DNA of 45,341 nt, from contig SEEV01000011.1 of NCBI GenBank assembly GCA_004211695.1, positions 1-45,341 on the forward strand. Direction: 5' to 3'. This document shows, one piece after another, positions 35,432 through 43,201 of this stretch (positions within the stretch are counted from its first letter, which is position 1; each line of letters opens with the position of its first letter). A model generated the notes under the pieces. That model was not told the DNA's origin, searched no databases, and worked only from the letters and a program-made list of their open reading frames with translations. Source of the DNA: Rhodococcus sp. (in: high G+C Gram-positive bacteria). GTDB lineage: Bacteria > Actinomycetota > Actinomycetes > Mycobacteriales > Mycobacteriaceae. A program made the position numbers and the translations under genes.

Positions 35432-37093
35432 ATGGCTTACGTAGTCACCCAGCCCTGCTGCAACGAAGCGACTTGTATCCCGGCGTGCCCGGTGGACTGC
35501 ATCCACCCGACACCGAGCGAACGCGAACACATGGGCACGTCCATGTTGTATATCGACCCTGCCACATGCATCGACTGCGGCGCCTGTGCTGATGTGTGTC
35601 CGGTAGACGCAATCGTTCCGGTCGAGGATCTTTCACCCGAGAACGAGCGGTTTGCCGATCTCAACGCGGCGTACTTCGAAGACAAGCCCCTCGTCGCAGC
35701 CTCCGAGGTGGTAGAGAGTCGTGTTGAGGTTGTCGCAGAGCGCGGACCATTGCGAGTTGCGATCGTCGGATCCGGGCCGGCTGGCTGCTACGCGGCCGAA
35801 GAACTAGCTTCTCGGCGCGAACTCGACGTCGAGGTGACATTGTTCGAACGTCTTCCGACGCCCTGGGGTCTTGTCCGAGCCGGAGTTGCGCCGGATCATG
35901 CCCGAACCAAAGGCATCGGCGGTAGTTTCCAACGCACGGTGTCGCGCAAAGGTGTACAGCTTTACCTTAACGTCGAGGTGGGCACCCACATCACACACGA
36001 CGAGCTCTTACAGCATCACCATGCGATTCTCTACGCGACCGGCGCAAGCAGCGCTCGCCGACTGAACATTCCTGGAGAAGACCTTCCCGGAAGCGACGCG
36101 GGCCGAAACTTCGTCCTGTGGTACAACGGGCATCCCGACTATGCCGACTTGGATTTCGACCTCTCGTGCGAGAGCGCCATTGTCATCGGGAACGGCAATG
36201 TCGCATTGGATATCGCCCGGATCCTGACCAGTGACGTCTCGCGGCTACTCTCCACCGATATCGCGGACCACGCACTCGAAGCATTGGCCGCGAGTCGAAT
36301 CCGCAATGTCTCGGTTGTGGGTCGACGTGGTCCCTCTGGTGCGGCATTCAGTACGGCGGAACTTATAGGCCTCGGCAATCTTCCAGGCGTCAACGTCTAC
36401 GTCGATCCCGACGAGCTCGACGCTGACGGGTCGCGGGATACTCAGGGTGCAGAAGGTCGACTTCGATCTGCCATTCTCGCCGATTACGCGAACCGGACAC
36501 GGGACGAGCATGCCCGGGATCTCGAGCTTCGGTTCTTCCGCTCACCAGTGGAGGTATTGGGTACCGACCGCGTGTGCGGAATCAGACTCGGGATCAATCA
36601 TCTCGTCGATACAGATGGTCGTCCGACTTTGGCTCCGACCGGTGAATTTGAAGACGTCGACTGCGGGCTTGTTTTGCGGTCAACCGGTTTCCGGGGCCGC
36701 CCTGTCAACGGTATTCCGTTCGACGAGACCGAGGGGACACTGCTGAACCGTGAAGGTCGTGTAATCGATGCCGACACCGGTAAGGCTATTCCCGGCATGT
36801 ACACCGCTGGTTGGATCAAACGCGGATCGACCGGGGTAATCGGAACCAACAGAGGTTGCGCGAAGCAAACAGTGAGCCTGCTCCTCGCAGATCATGCGGC
36901 CGGGAAACTGCCGAATCCGACCCGAACGCTCGAGGATCTGGCGGAATTGATCCATTCACGCCAGCCGCGGAGAATCGATTTGAAGGGGTGGAAGACAATC
37001 GATGCACACGAACGCCAGGTCGGACGCGAGCGAGGTCGCCCCCGGGTCAAACTAACTCGGATTTCGGAAATGCTCGACATCGCCGGTGTGTGA
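35432..37093 (+). CDS. Ferredoxin fused to NADPH:ferredoxin reductase (FprB-like)
   Basis: A 553-residue two-part protein. Residues 1-90 form a 7Fe/8Fe-type ferredoxin (CCNEATCIPACPVDC and CIDCGACADVCPVDAI). The rest is an adrenodoxin-reductase-like flavoprotein: FAD site VAIVGSGPAGCYAAEELAS, FERLPTPWGLVRAGVAPDH, and NADP site GNGNVALDIARIL. The C-terminal flavin contact is GWIKRGSTGVIGTNRGCA. The architecture is that of mycobacterial FprB (about 575 residues). The start ATG 35432 was chosen because the ferredoxin then begins MAYVVTQPCC, the family's normal N-terminus. It supplies electrons to P450s or other oxygenases. Confidence 0.95.
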   Translation: MAYVVTQPCCNEATCIPACPVDCIHPTPSEREHMGTSMLYIDPATCIDCGACADVCPVDAIVPVEDLSPENERFADLNAAYFEDKPLVAASEVVESRVEVVAERGPLRVAIVGSGPAGCYAAEELASRRELDVEVTLFERLPTPWGLVRAGVAPDHARTKGIGGSFQRTVSRKGVQLYLNVEVGTHITHDELLQHHHAILYATGASSARRLNIPGEDLPGSDAGRNFVLWYNGHPDYADLDFDLSCESAIVIGNGNVALDIARILTSDVSRLLSTDIADHALEALAASRIRNVSVVGRRGPSGAAFSTAELIGLGNLPGVNVYVDPDELDADGSRDTQGAEGRLRSAILADYANRTRDEHARDLELRFFRSPVEVLGTDRVCGIRLGINHLVDTDGRPTLAPTGEFEDVDCGLVLRSTGFRGRPVNGIPFDETEGTLLNREGRVIDADTGKAIPGMYTAGWIKRGSTGVIGTNRGCAKQTVSLLLADHAAGKLPNPTRTLEDLAELIHSRQPRRIDLKGWKTIDAHERQVGRERGRPRVKLTRISEMLDIAGV

Positions 37094-37107
37094 TTCGCAA
37101 ACTCTCT

Positions 37108-37123
37108 CCGAACCCCTGTTCGG
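37108..37123 (+). terminator. Weak hairpin after FprB-like gene
   Basis: CCGAAC/GTTCGG stem, 15 bp past the stop; short, so only a possible terminator. Confidence 0.3.
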
Positions 37124-37345
37124 TCGGAAGGGCTTGATCTGTAACGTGATCCCTCACCGCTCGGCCGTGCGTCTGATGCCTGCCCCGGCATCACGCGTCC
37201 GCGTCTGCACAGCGCTCGGAATGAGCGCATCAGGAATGAAATCTACTGGCATAACGGCGCCCTATGTTGGCTGTATCGCGGTGGTGAGTCATCGTCGTAT
37301 TCGATGCCCGCGGCGAGCGGCTCTGGGCAGATTGGGTGGCGGACA

Positions 37346-38560
37346 GTGCAACGAATTGTGATCGTGGGTGCCGGCCTGGCGGGTTTGCGCACTGCCGAGG
37401 AACTGCGGCGAGCAGGGTACGAGGGCGACTTGGTCCTGGTGGGCGAGGAGCGGCACCTGCCATACGACCGGCCACCGCTGTCGAAGGAAGTGATGCGGGG
37501 CGAGAAGAGTGACACCACTCTCGAGCCGCGGGAGTTCTTCGACGAGCGGGGTATCGAACTCCTGCTCGGACTCGCAGCGACAGCGGTCGATCCGGACACC
37601 CGCACGGTGACCCTTGTCGACGGCAGCGTCGTGGACTACGACGAGTTGATCGTCGCCACGGGCCTCGCCCCGCGCCGCATTCCCGGCCTTCCCGACCTCG
37701 CCGGGGTGCACGTCCTGCGGTCCATCGACGAGAGCCTGGCCCTTCGCGCGGACCTCGATCCCGGCAAGCGGGCACTCATCGTCGGCGCCGGGTTTATCGG
37801 GTGTGAGCTGGCCGCAAGCATGCGCTGCGCGGGACTGGACGTCGTCCTGGTCGAACCGCAGCCCACTCCGCTCGCCTCGGTGCTCGGCGAGAAGGTCGGA
37901 GCTCTGATCGCCCGGCTCCACGTCGGCGAGGGGGTCGACCTCCGTGCCGGGGTCGGGCTCACCTCGCTCACCGGCACTGGCACCGGCACCGGCACCGGCA
38001 CCGGCACCGGCACCGGCCGCGTCAGCGGCGCGGTGTTGTCGGACGGCAGCGAGGTGGACGTCGAGGTCGTCGCGATCGGTGTCGGGTCGGTGCCTGTTAC
38101 CAAGTGGCTGGGGGGAGCGGGTGTCCAACTCGACGATGGCGTCGTGTGCGACGGCGTCGGCCGCACCGCAGTCCCGCACATATGGGCAGTGGGCGATGTT
38201 GCCGCGTGGCAGCTGCGGGTCGGCGGCCGCAAGCGCGTGGAGCACTGGAGTAACGCTGGCGAACAGGCCAAGATCCTCGCCGCCGCGCTCACCGGCGCCC
38301 TCGAGAGCCCCGCGGACCAGTTGCCCTATTTCTGGAGCGATCAGTACGGCGTGAAGATCCAGGCGCTGGGGAGCGTGACCGCCACCGACGACGTTCACAT
38401 CATTGCCGATCACGGTCGCAAGTTCCTCGCGTACTACGAGCGCGACAGCATCCTCACCGCGGTTGTTGGAGGTGGCATGGCGGGCGGTGTCATGAAGATG
38501 CGGGGCAAGATCGCGGCCAGGACACCGATCGCAGAGGTCCTCGGAGCAGTGTCGGTGTGA
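37346..38560 (+). CDS. NAD(P)H ferredoxin reductase, CamA/rhodocoxin-reductase type
   Basis: A 404-residue FAD enzyme of the oxygenase-coupled reductase family. The start is GTG 37346, with GGGTGG at 37334-37339, giving MQRIVIVGAGLAGLRTAEELRRAGY. Next are YDRPPLSKEVMRG and the second dinucleotide site ALIVGAGFIGCELAASMR. FAD C-terminal motifs are HIWAVGDVA and EHWSNAGEQA. It probably reduces the 3Fe-4S ferredoxin for the P450. An odd feature is an uninterrupted run of eight Thr-Gly pairs at about residue 209-224, encoded by a hexanucleotide repeat, inserted where relatives have a short surface loop. Confidence 0.95.
   Translation: MQRIVIVGAGLAGLRTAEELRRAGYEGDLVLVGEERHLPYDRPPLSKEVMRGEKSDTTLEPREFFDERGIELLLGLAATAVDPDTRTVTLVDGSVVDYDELIVATGLAPRRIPGLPDLAGVHVLRSIDESLALRADLDPGKRALIVGAGFIGCELAASMRCAGLDVVLVEPQPTPLASVLGEKVGALIARLHVGEGVDLRAGVGLTSLTGTGTGTGTGTGTGTGRVSGAVLSDGSEVDVEVVAIGVGSVPVTKWLGGAGVQLDDGVVCDGVGRTAVPHIWAVGDVAAWQLRVGGRKRVEHWSNAGEQAKILAAALTGALESPADQLPYFWSDQYGVKIQALGSVTATDDVHIIADHGRKFLAYYERDSILTAVVGGGMAGGVMKMRGKIAARTPIAEVLGAVSV
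37970..38017 (+). repeat. Hexanucleotide microsatellite (ACCGGC)8 inside reductase gene
   Basis: Eight tandem 6-bp units coding Thr-Gly, with only the second unit varying (ACTGGC). The unit length is a multiple of three, so slippage would change loop length without a frameshift. Confidence 0.95.
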
Positions 38561-38666
38561 ACCGGGCGACCACGGGCGGTTCCTCCAGCGAAGCACGTCC
38601 AAGCGGTGTGCTTGTCCGGGACGACGTGGGCGTACTCGCGAGGAGTCCGGTTTTATCTCCGGCTGC

Positions 38667-38692
38667 CGTTCTCGTGCCGCTGAACGAGAACG
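38667..38692. repeat. 9-bp stem hairpin
   Basis: CGTTCTCGT (38667-38675) and ACGAGAACG (38684-38692) pair perfectly. It directly abuts the 21-bp palindrome. Confidence 0.6.
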
Positions 38693-38713
38693 TTAGTAGT
38701 GCAGCACTACTAA
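38693..38713. promoter_or_regulatory. Perfect 21-bp palindrome (operator of a different regulator)
   Basis: Arm TTAGTAGTGC, centre A, then the exact complementary arm. It is unrelated to the shared regulon motif. No gene starts within 500 bp on either strand, so its target may be lost, or it may act on the aconitase unit from a distance. Confidence 0.65.
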
Positions 38714-38946
38714 TCCCGAATGCACCGATTTGTTGATCTTGTCGCTGTGAGTACGTTGTGCGGCGGGACTGCGTGTGGGCGTGGATGATGTGTCCGACCT
38801 CTTGTGTCGGGGTTATAGGTCGTTCGATTCGGGGGCACGCCGCTCACGGGCGTTCCCGTGGCTATTCGCTTCGCGCCCGCTCTGGAAGCTAGTGCGTCAT
38901 GGTTCGATCGACAGGCAGCAAGCCGAAGGAGGTGCCGGTGCGCGAA

Positions 38947-38967
38947 TAACCTAACAGTGATTGGTAC
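38947..38967. promoter_or_regulatory. 21-bp regulon operator, aconitase unit
   Basis: Matches 13 of 16 defined positions. It shares 14 bases exactly (in reverse) with the flavin-reductase site. A TACACT -10-like box at 38965-38970 overlaps it, which would leave a leader of about 300 nt before the gene, with no gene recognised inside. Confidence 0.6.
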
Positions 38968-39275
38968 ACTAATGGCTCCGCTCGGTAACCGGTCGGGACG
39001 ACTGTCCGATGTATCGGCGCCGGGCTAGCGGCCCGCAGAACGGGGCCCGGCCTCGCCGGTGCGCGCTGAGGTCAGACTCGGACGAGATGAGGCTCATGCG
39101 CAACGGGTGTGATTTGCCCTCGTCTGACTACCGCCTGGTTGGAGGTCGTCAGTATCGAGCTGCCAGATTTCCACAGCTGGTGGCCAATTCACTGTAGACG
39201 TACAGCGAGAGCGCTCCGCCCGGTTGTACTGCGACTCGTTGACCACAAGTAGTCGATCCAAGAGAACGGAAACCG

Positions 39276-41258
39276 ATGTCCGACACACTCACGTACAAGA
39301 TCCTGCGCCGGCACCTGATCGCCGGCGAGTTGGTTACAGGCCAGGACATCACCGTGCGTCCGGATCAGATCCTCATCGAGGACGCCACCGGAACCATGGC
39401 GGCAATGCAATTCGAAGAACTCGGCGTCGACTCGGTGCAGGTCCCGCTCGCAGTGATGTACGTCGATCACAACGTGCTCCAGATCGACGACAAGAACATG
39501 CAGGATCATCGTTACCTGCGGACTTTCTGTGAACGCTACGGTATGCGGTATTCACCAGCAGGGCACGGGATTTCGCACTACATACACCTCGAGCGGTTCA
39601 CCAAACCGGGCGAGCTTCTCCTCGGCGCCGACTCGCACACCTCCACCGCTGGAGCGGCAGGCATGTTCGCCACCGGCGCCGGCGGCCTCGAGGTCGCCGT
39701 CGCGATGGGTGGCTACGGCTTCGACTTCCCCTGCCCGCGGGTTATCGGCGTCGAACTCGTCGGACGGCTCCGTGACGCTGTCGAGCCGAAGGACATTGTC
39801 CTGGAAATCCTGCGCCGATACGATGTACGCGGAGGCCGGGGCGCGGTGTTCGAGTTTCACGGGGAGGCCCTCGAGGCCCTCACCATCAGCGGCCGCGCCA
39901 CCATCGCCAACATGATAATCGAGACCGGGGCTACCACCGCCATCTTCCCGTCGGATCACCAGACTGAGGCGTGGCTGACTCAGCAAGGGCGATCAGACGA
40001 CTTCACGCCGATATCGGCCGACGAGGGCGCGGTCTACGATGAGAACATCCGCATCGACCTGTCCTCGCTGGTGCCGCTCATCGCCGTCCCGCACTCTCCG
40101 GGCAACGTCCTGCCCGTCGCCGAACTGCCCACTACCCCGATCTCACAGATCTGCGTCGGCTCGTCTGTCAACAGCTCTTACGACGACCTCGCCACCGTCG
40201 CCGCCGTCCTGCGTGGACGCACCATTCATCCGCGCGTCCAGATGACAGTCACCCCCGGATCGCGGCAGATCCTGCGGACCATCATCGAAACCGGCGTGTA
40301 CGAGGATCTGATGGCGGCGGGGGCGCGGATGCTCGAACCGGTATGCGGGCCGTGCGTGGGAATTGGGCAGGCGCCGCTACAGGGGGCTGCTTCGCTGCGC
40401 ACATTCAACCGCAACTTCCCTGGCCGCAGTGGCACCGCTGAGGACCAGGTGTACCTGTGCAGCCCGTCGACGGCAGCTGCCAGTGCCCTCACCGGCTTCA
40501 TCACCAATCCGTCCGGCCGGGAAACGATCCAGATCCGTCCCGCGAAGGCGCAAGACACCGACTTGCACGACGCGCTGATCACAACACGTCTACCTGAGGG
40601 AACCCGGTCAGGAATCGAGGTCGAACGCGGCCCTAACTTGGTCTCCCCGCCGCTGCCCGAACCGGTGTCGGACGACATTCAGGCTCGGGTGCTGATCCGC
40701 GTCGGTGACGACATCTCGACGGGGGACATGGCCCCGGACGGCGCGATCGCAATGTCGGTGTGGTCGAACATCGCTCTCTGCGCACAATTCATGTTCGCCC
40801 GCCTGGACACCGGCTTCCACGACCGGGCACAGGAATGGGGCGGCGGCATCATTCTCGCCGGCGACAACTATGGACAGGGCTCCTCCCGCGAGCACGCCGC
40901 ACTCATCCCGGTCTACCTCGGGGTGCGGATCATCGCGGCGAAGAGTTACGCCCGCATCCACCGGCGCAATCTCATCGCATCCGGAATCGCACCGCTCGTC
41001 CTGCCGACCGACGCTCCCACCTTCGAGGTCGGAGCGCACTGGAGGATCAGAGGCCTGCGTCAGGCGCTCCTTGGGGGAGCCGACAAAATTGCGGTCGAGG
41101 CTTCCGGGCAACAGATCACTCTCGCCATTGATTTGACTGCTGGCGAACGAAAAGTGCTCGCTGCCGGTGGCCTCCTCGCTCATATTCGAGCGGGAGGTCG
41201 AACTGCGGTTGATCCGCATGCTGCGGATTCTCACCCCCTCGTCGGATCTCGTCCGTGA
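39276..41258 (+). CDS. Aconitase-superfamily hydro-lyase (LeuC-LeuD fused form)
   Basis: A 660-residue protein with a catalytic Fe-S domain (about 1-425) followed by a swivel domain (about 470-650) in one chain. The 4Fe-4S ligands are Cys in ISQICVGSSVNSS and both Cys in EPVCGPCVGIG. ADSHTSTAGAAGMFATGAGGLEVA is the family signature. The swivel domain has GDNYGQGSSREHAALIPVYLGVRIIAAKSYARIH. The size and arrangement fit the short bacterial aconitase/homoaconitase group that isomerises hydroxy-tricarboxylates or branched hydroxy-diacids. A dedicated copy inside a catabolic cluster points to a branched or oxidised diacid late in the pathway rather than the TCA cycle, but the substrate is not readable. 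The ATG has GAGAACGGAAA upstream. Confidence 0.93.
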   Translation: MSDTLTYKILRRHLIAGELVTGQDITVRPDQILIEDATGTMAAMQFEELGVDSVQVPLAVMYVDHNVLQIDDKNMQDHRYLRTFCERYGMRYSPAGHGISHYIHLERFTKPGELLLGADSHTSTAGAAGMFATGAGGLEVAVAMGGYGFDFPCPRVIGVELVGRLRDAVEPKDIVLEILRRYDVRGGRGAVFEFHGEALEALTISGRATIANMIIETGATTAIFPSDHQTEAWLTQQGRSDDFTPISADEGAVYDENIRIDLSSLVPLIAVPHSPGNVLPVAELPTTPISQICVGSSVNSSYDDLATVAAVLRGRTIHPRVQMTVTPGSRQILRTIIETGVYEDLMAAGARMLEPVCGPCVGIGQAPLQGAASLRTFNRNFPGRSGTAEDQVYLCSPSTAAASALTGFITNPSGRETIQIRPAKAQDTDLHDALITTRLPEGTRSGIEVERGPNLVSPPLPEPVSDDIQARVLIRVGDDISTGDMAPDGAIAMSVWSNIALCAQFMFARLDTGFHDRAQEWGGGIILAGDNYGQGSSREHAALIPVYLGVRIIAAKSYARIHRRNLIASGIAPLVLPTDAPTFEVGAHWRIRGLRQALLGGADKIAVEASGQQITLAIDLTAGERKVLAAGGLLAHIRAGGRTAVDPHAADSHPLVGSRP

Positions 41259-41294
41259 ACGGACAGGTCTTGACGGGGACGGCTCTCTAAGCAA

Positions 41295-41315
41295 GAATCA
41301 AACACTGATCGGTTA
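41295..41315. promoter_or_regulatory. 21-bp regulon operator, amidohydrolase
   Basis: Matches 14 of 16 defined positions. The -10-like boxes TACTAT/TATATT (41314-41322) touch its edge. The amidohydrolase start is 37 bp downstream, so this gene has its own promoter despite the short gap to the aconitase gene. Confidence 0.65.
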
Positions 41316-41351
41316 CTATATTGCGGCTATGCCGCGCCAAGGAGGTCAACG

Positions 41352-42596
41352 ATGACGACTGTGACCGCGGACAGTTCAGCCCACGGCTCGAATGTGCTTG
41401 CTCAACCAGTCTTGGACGTCGATTCGCATGAAATGATTCCCCTGCACTTGTGGCCGGAGGCCTTCGGAGAAGCGGCAGTAAAGTTCACCGAGTTGGCAAC
41501 CAACACGGGTATGGTCGACAATCTGGGTGAGAACTCGATGCGCCGCGACGACCTCGGTGCCGACGACGACGAGATCAATCCAGAGACCGTATGGAAGATT
41601 AAGGGGCCGGCAGCGCCTTCAGCGATCAAAATGTCACGACGGGCCGAGGTGCTCGATGTGATGGGCGTTTCGCGTCAACTGGTTTACCCCAACTTCGCAC
41701 TCATCGGCGTCATGCTGGCGTGCAACCCCGAAGCACACAAGTGGTTCGGCTACGACCCCGCCAGCGTCGATCGTGTCCAGCTCGGTCGCGAAGTGATCGC
41801 GGGCCACAATGACTGGGTGCTTCGGACGATTCAAGAGGTCGACAGCGATCGAGTTCGGCCCGTGGGGCTGATTCTGACCGAATCGCTGGAGCAGATGATG
41901 GCGGACACGCAGCGACTCATCGATGGCGGTGTGCGCGCGCTGATGATCCCTGGCGGCGAGCCGCCGGCCGGAATGTCCCCGGCCGACGAGCGACTCGACC
42001 CGTGGTGGAAGCTTGTATCCGATGCCAACGTTCCCGTCACGTTGCACATTGGAACAGAGTTCCCCTTCCTGGCGTCCAACAAATGGTCTTCGCGAGTTCC
42101 GCAGTTCAAACGGGCCGATTTCGCCTCGCTCGAGTTTCCGGTGGAGCCGTACTTCGGCGCCACTATGAACTTCATGCACGAGAACTTCCTGACGGTCCTC
42201 GTCATGGGTGGAGTCTTCGAACGCCACCCGAACCTGCGGTTCGGATCCCTGGAAATTACCGCCCAGTGGATTGGCCCGCTAGCGGATCGACTGGATTTGT
42301 GGGAAAAGCAGTTCCACAAGCGATTCAGCGGCGTACTGACGATGAAGCCTTCCGAGTACATCAACCGCAACGTTCGGATCGGCCCCTTCCCCTTCGAGGA
42401 TGTCCGCTCCTACTTTGAGCGTTACCCGTATCTGTCGGACGTGTACTGCTTCTCGAGTGACTACCCGCACATCGAAGGCGGCAAGGAAGCTAAGCGGACG
42501 TTCTTCGAAAACCTAAATCCTATGGGGGATGACATACTGCGTAAGTTCTTCATCGAGAACGGCGAACTGTTGCTGCCAAGCACCGCAAAGGTCTAA
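41352..42596 (+). CDS. Amidohydrolase-2 family metal-dependent hydrolase/decarboxylase
   Basis: A 414-residue TIM-barrel protein of the ACMSD/amidohydrolase-2 family, which hydrolyses C-N or C-C bonds or decarboxylates. The start ATG 41352 has AAGGAGG at 41339-41345. Metal-site segments are LDVDSHEM near residue 25 (the D-x-H form of the usual H-x-H), PVTLHIGTEFPF, MHENFLTVLVMGGVFERHPNLRFG and the final FSSDYPHIEGG with its Asp. Similar proteins accompany ring-cleavage pathways as hydrolases of meta-cleavage-like or cyclic diketone products. A hairpin terminator follows. Confidence 0.9.
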   Translation: MTTVTADSSAHGSNVLAQPVLDVDSHEMIPLHLWPEAFGEAAVKFTELATNTGMVDNLGENSMRRDDLGADDDEINPETVWKIKGPAAPSAIKMSRRAEVLDVMGVSRQLVYPNFALIGVMLACNPEAHKWFGYDPASVDRVQLGREVIAGHNDWVLRTIQEVDSDRVRPVGLILTESLEQMMADTQRLIDGGVRALMIPGGEPPAGMSPADERLDPWWKLVSDANVPVTLHIGTEFPFLASNKWSSRVPQFKRADFASLEFPVEPYFGATMNFMHENFLTVLVMGGVFERHPNLRFGSLEITAQWIGPLADRLDLWEKQFHKRFSGVLTMKPSEYINRNVRIGPFPFEDVRSYFERYPYLSDVYCFSSDYPHIEGGKEAKRTFFENLNPMGDDILRKFFIENGELLLPSTAKV

Positions 42597-42674
42597 CCAC
42601 ACGCACGACACCACGCCGCCTTCCTGAACGCACGGCCACATGAACCCTGACGGCTCTCGGGAGGCGGCAAGTCG

Positions 42675-42723
42675 CTCAGGAGAGCGCCGAGCCCAATCTT
42701 CAGATTCGCGGTGCTCTCCTGAG
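42675..42723 (+). terminator. Hairpin terminator after amidohydrolase
   Basis: CTCAGGAGAGC arm at 42675-42685 and complement at 42713-42723, extended by three more pairs and one G-U. The loop is about 19 bases, 79 bp after the stop. Confidence 0.65.
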
Positions 42724-43077
42724 ATGGCAACTCGGGGCGGAGTTGGTTCGACGTTGCACGCTCGCCTACACACGGTCGTGACATCAGGTTGAGCGAAGTC
42801 CTCGGTCTCCTCACTGTGCACTCGAGGTCGCGGAGTTTCCACCCAGTATTGTCGGCCGCCGGTCCTCAGGGCTCCACGGCAGGTGGTGGAGCTGCACGCG
42901 GATCGGTGTTCATATGTCGGAGAACATCAAGGTGGCGGGGCTGCGATTCTGCCTTGCCCCGGTCGAACCGGCAGGCCAGTGCGGACTGGTTACCTCCAGG
43001 GATGGCTTGAAAAAGGGATTCCGTGCGTCGAGCTCACTGTCGCTGTCAAACCGCGGCAGACGGGGCGAATCCTATGA
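42724..43077. other. Intergenic, no supported gene
   Basis: Short open frames only (60-73 codons, plus strand); none shows a motif. They precede the flavin-reductase operator. Confidence 0.35.
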
Positions 43078-43098
43078 ATACCAATCACTGTTTGATAA
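43078..43098. promoter_or_regulatory. 21-bp regulon operator, flavin reductase
   Basis: Matches 13 of 16 defined positions, with the core CCAATCACTGTTTGAT at 43081-43096. It is 104 bp upstream of the gene. Confidence 0.6.
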
Positions 43099-43201
43099 AG
43101 TGGTTCGAGACACCAGTTGAACAACTGGTGCATCAACGAATCGGTATTCGGTCAGGTCGCGGCAGAACACCGATTGATCACGTCGTAAGGGAAGGGCGGA
43201 T

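Larger units (their letters stand above)
38561..38946. other. Intergenic, palindrome-bearing, no gene
   Basis: No supported gene. It contains the 38667-38713 palindromes. A 16-codon open frame at 38899 (MVRSTGSKPKEVPVRE) runs up to the operator and looks like a fragment. Confidence 0.4.

Noticed and set aside
37970..38017. A tandem repeat considered as a CRISPR or REP array.
   Set aside because: The units are 6 bp with no spacers and lie inside a coding frame; it is a microsatellite.
37289..38602. A 437-codon open frame on the minus strand.
   Set aside because: It is antisense to the well-supported ferredoxin reductase, reads as a His/Asp/Arg-rich protein with no motifs, and is the usual GC-rich shadow frame.
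38968..39275. The long leader of the aconitase gene considered as a riboswitch.
   Set aside because: I could not fold any known riboswitch core and saw only a weak stem, so there is no basis for a call.
10491..43098. The shared motif considered as a KstR/KstR2 steroid-regulon operator.
   Set aside because: The known KstR dyad (AACnnGTT core) and KstR2 dyad (CAAG/CTTG) do not fit the TAAnCAAnCA/TGnTTGnTTA half-sites.
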